This document shows positions 61,376 to 64,000 of a stretch of DNA of 64,000 nucleotides, piece by piece. Each line of letters starts with the position of its first letter. Position 1 is the first letter of the stretch. Source of the DNA: Protula sp. h YS-2021 (lineage: Eukaryota > Annelida > Polychaeta > Sabellida > Serpulidae). The notes beneath the pieces are model-generated. The model worked only from the letters and a program-made list of their open reading frames with translations, searched no databases and had not been told where the DNA came from. Position numbers and translations under genes: made by a program. Location of the stretch: NCBI GenBank assembly GCA_949752745.1, contig OX457027.1, positions 76,563,214 through 76,627,213 of the forward strand. Reading direction: 5' to 3'.

Positions 61376-63401
61376 CCCCCCCCCCCCCCGCTCCGCCCCC
61401 CCCCCCCCCGTCACCCCTGGCCTCAGGCCAGTGCAAACAAATAAACCTAAGATCATGTTGCTAATTTGCCATAATCACAGTCATTTGTACCCAAGTGACG
61501 AGTAATTTCATTTTTTTTCAACAATAAAACATGAGTTTCTTCATTCAGCTACGGTAGGTACATGTTTTCAAATTATGCATCTGATTAGACAATTTATTTT
61601 ATTAACTTCATCAAAAATTACAATAATCCATTTCAAAGACAGTTGCTAAGGCTCGGGGCTTCTTAAAAATCACACTTAAACTGTGCGATAATTTTCAGGA
61701 AAGGAAGAAAAAAGTTTTAAAAGTCACACTCATGGTTGCCTTGGGGGTAGGGGGAGGACGATTTAATTTTCAGATCATTTTCAGTGTCTAACTTAAAATT
61801 AAGTGCCTGGGCTTGCTTATTCAACTTTTTAAGTAATACTTTTTTAAAACCTTCTTTCTTTTAATGTCGGATGCACCTCAGTGTAAATTAAGTTCAGGTA
61901 TATGTGGAATATACAAACATGTACGAATAGAATTGACCTCACATGTGACTTTGAAAACAGATGCATGACGTCATCTATTTGTGGTCATTCTGTGGAATGT
62001 GTACAATCCTCAGTTCTCTCATAACCAAAAATAGAACCCGTGATTTCAACAAATACCTTTGGTTCGTCTAGCCTTTTATAATATTTTAGAAGTAATTCTC
62101 AAGGAGGTGTAAATTAAAATTTTGCTGAAAAACTGTCAACATGCTAAATGGTGCTTTATTTATTGAAACAAGGCTCAAAGTCATAGAGATGTTTTCAAAA
62201 GGTCAAAACTCAAAACAACTTTCAGTTTGCTTCATTTTGTCCTTTTCTTCGAAAATATTCCAAATAGAAAAACAGAAAAACATCGGCTGTTTTTATTACT
62301 GATATATTACTTTGCATTATCACGCAGCTTTCGTCACCAGACCTGTTTTGGTGAACACGCTGTTCATACGTGCTGACTGGCAACATGAGCATTCTCCTTA
62401 TTGAGTTGTTAAGAGCGAGGAGGTCAAGTTGCAGTCTTAATTATGTTACTTCTGATTTTTACTCAATTCGCCAAAGTCCTGATTCATTGGCCAGTTGTTG
62501 GAGATGTTCAGACGTTTCTAATTACCCGTCAACAAAATGACATCTTTTTTAAGAATACCAAAAGGCGTGACAGTTGTTCTCGTATCCACCGCCAATTACG
62601 GGTACGCTATCGTCGCATTTTGCTCAACGCAATAACCGTGTGCGTTACTTTCTATAGTTGACAAATCGCTGTATAAAAACTGGGTGTAGAACACAAAAAT
62701 CACACTTGACAAATTTGCAGCTCCCGATAAATTCAAAACAAATACCTACGGGTAAGGTAACAATTAACATTTTTTGGATCTTTCCAACCGAAACTGAAGA
62801 CAAAATATCTGCTAGAATAACCACATATTGTGCATTGGTCAACAAGGAATGAAGTTAAATTATGTCAAACTCTTTCATCCGGATATACATAACATGTGTC
62901 ATCTTATTAAAATTTGAAACTATTAACTCTATTTGCCAATTAAATTTAATATTTATCATTCAAAGAGCAAAATTAAAAAATTTAGTTTGATGCGAGAACT
63001 CGAGTGTTTGCTCAAAAAGAAAGAACAATCACATTCAAAACACAAGTTTGAAATTGAACTCACACTGGAACTGCTGATGACGTCAATGGAGCTGCCGTGA
63101 AGGTCACACGATCAATCGGAGCGGCATCAAGTGCTTTCTCTTGAATACAGCACTTATTCTTTACCAGATAAACTCTGCCTCCTTCAACTCTTTATTAAAA
63201 ACGTCTTCCACATTACTATTGTCTAATCGAATTTCACTCTCGCAGTTATGTATGTTAAATTGAGCACACAGCCCAGGGCTCGAAGTGCTCGACCCCTCTC
63301 CCCCTTCCGAGGTCAGGCGTCCGTACACCAACGCTCTCAGTTGTCCGACTTAATGTTTGGATATTTCCCTTTTATTGTAAGCAAATTAGAAATCAAGTCT
63401 C
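61376..63401. other. spacer with C-runs at its start
   Basis: Two C-runs of about 15 at 61375-61410. Two overlapping open stretches at 62443-62852 (72 and 64 codons) lack recognised motifs or splice support. Confidence 0.3.
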
Positions 63402-63444
63402 ATTTGCATCACACGTGACAACCGTTTGCATCACATGTGACAAC
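63402..63444 (+). promoter_or_regulatory. 21-bp direct repeat with E-boxes
   Basis: ATTTGCATCACACGTGACAAC (63402) and GTTTGCATCACATGTGACAAC (63424) are 22 bp apart. They contain CACGTG and CACATGTG E-boxes and an ATTTGCAT octamer. Confidence 0.35.
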
Positions 63445-63469
63445 AATAACTGGGCAAAAACACCGGTTC

Positions 63470-63556
63470 CATACAAGAGGCGCCCACCTGCGCCGGGCGA
63501 GCGGCCAGACAGGCAATGTGAACAAGCACTGCGCCCGATTCACCAACAAAACAAAC
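63470..63556 (+). other. possible promoter-proximal first (non-coding) exon
   Basis: A CpG-rich island (CTGCGCCGGGCGAGCGGCC) stands out in AT-rich DNA, directly after the E-box repeat, and ends at a consensus donor AAC/GTAAGT at 63557. It would suit a 5' UTR exon of a plus-strand gene beyond the window. Only ATG 63519 lies in it. Confidence 0.25.
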
Positions 63557-63936
63557 GTAAGTGCTTTTTGTCTAACAATAAGAAGCGATTTTAATTGCAG
63601 TACTTGAAGAGAGCGGGGGGGGGGGGGAGCATAAAATGTATCTTCTCTTTTATTGCTTCATGTCACTCGGCAAATTACAGACGCAGGCTACAGATTAAGT
63701 GCGGTATTATTTTCTCCTTGACTTCATTACTTCCGTTTCGCTGACGACACGGTTTTAATAATGCAACCACAAAGCCGAAAATAAGTTGTTTACGCATTAA
63801 AATTCCATGTGCTCAAAAAAAAGATGACTTCTTTCATGTTATTACTATTATTAGATTATTAAAAAAATCGACTTCCAAGTCTTTGCTCCATTGACTTGAT
63901 GACGTCAGTAAAAACGTCTAAAAAACTAATATTACC
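63557..63936. other. spacer, possible first intron
   Basis: G14 run near 63614. TGACGTCA at 63900. No gene. Confidence 0.3.
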
Positions 63937-63995
63937 AAAAAAAAAAAAAAAAAAAAAAAAGAAAAAAAAGAGAAAAGAAAAAAGAAAAAAAAATC
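63937..63995 (+). repeat. A-rich purine tract at window end
   Basis: A24 followed by A runs separated by single G, nearly pure purine. It may be a retroposon tail. Confidence 0.8.
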
Positions 63996-64000
63996 CTCGG

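Overview
The window looks like a low-gene-density stretch of an animal nuclear genome. It is AT-rich, and there is no operon structure and no ribosome binding sites. Most coding potential appears as short open stretches bordered by possible splice sites, next to minisatellites, AT microsatellites, homopolymer runs, fold-back repeats and decayed non-LTR retrotransposon pieces. The retrotransposon fragment (often annotated 'craniofacial development protein 2-like') and the 3' tails rich in GACAGACCGACC with a terminal A run are common in lophotrochozoans. A gastropod mollusc is my best guess, but it rests on repeat style only.

Layout. 0.1-4.8 kb: a possible GC-rich terminal exon, a 100+80 bp compound tandem repeat with an inverted relative at 2.6 kb, then two successive decayed tandem duplications full of GATATC-type palindromes. 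5.3-8.4 kb: a fold-back element with arms of about 1 kb, a nested 44-bp inverted repeat, a frame-shifted piece of unknown coding sequence and a 62-bp repeat. 8.9-22.5 kb: small inverted-repeat elements, 40-bp and 32-bp minisatellites, G-quadruplex-type tracts and a 112-bp AT array. 27.6-30.0 kb: the one confident gene, an uninterrupted 798-codon ORF for a Ser-rich, probably disordered protein with adaptor-like short motifs. 30-41 kb: mostly featureless, with a few possible exons and an inverted-repeat pair. 41.6-43.3 kb: a non-LTR retrotransposon fragment truncated at both ends. 45.9-51.1 kb: small repeats, a tRNA-like piece and possible minus-strand exons. 52.5-59.6 kb: five unrelated minisatellites (14, 37, 31, 21 and 51 bp units) within about 7 kb. 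58-64 kb: possible exons, a LINE/SINE-type tail and a possible promoter plus first exon.

The strongest leads are the fold-back element with its captured coding fragment, the 37-bp array that puts a CACGTG E-box in 25 of 31 repeats beside four more non-repeat CACGTG sites, and the 798-codon gene. Exon calls other than that gene are possibilities read from frame openness and splice signals. None was matched to a known family, and they cannot be joined into gene models from this window alone.
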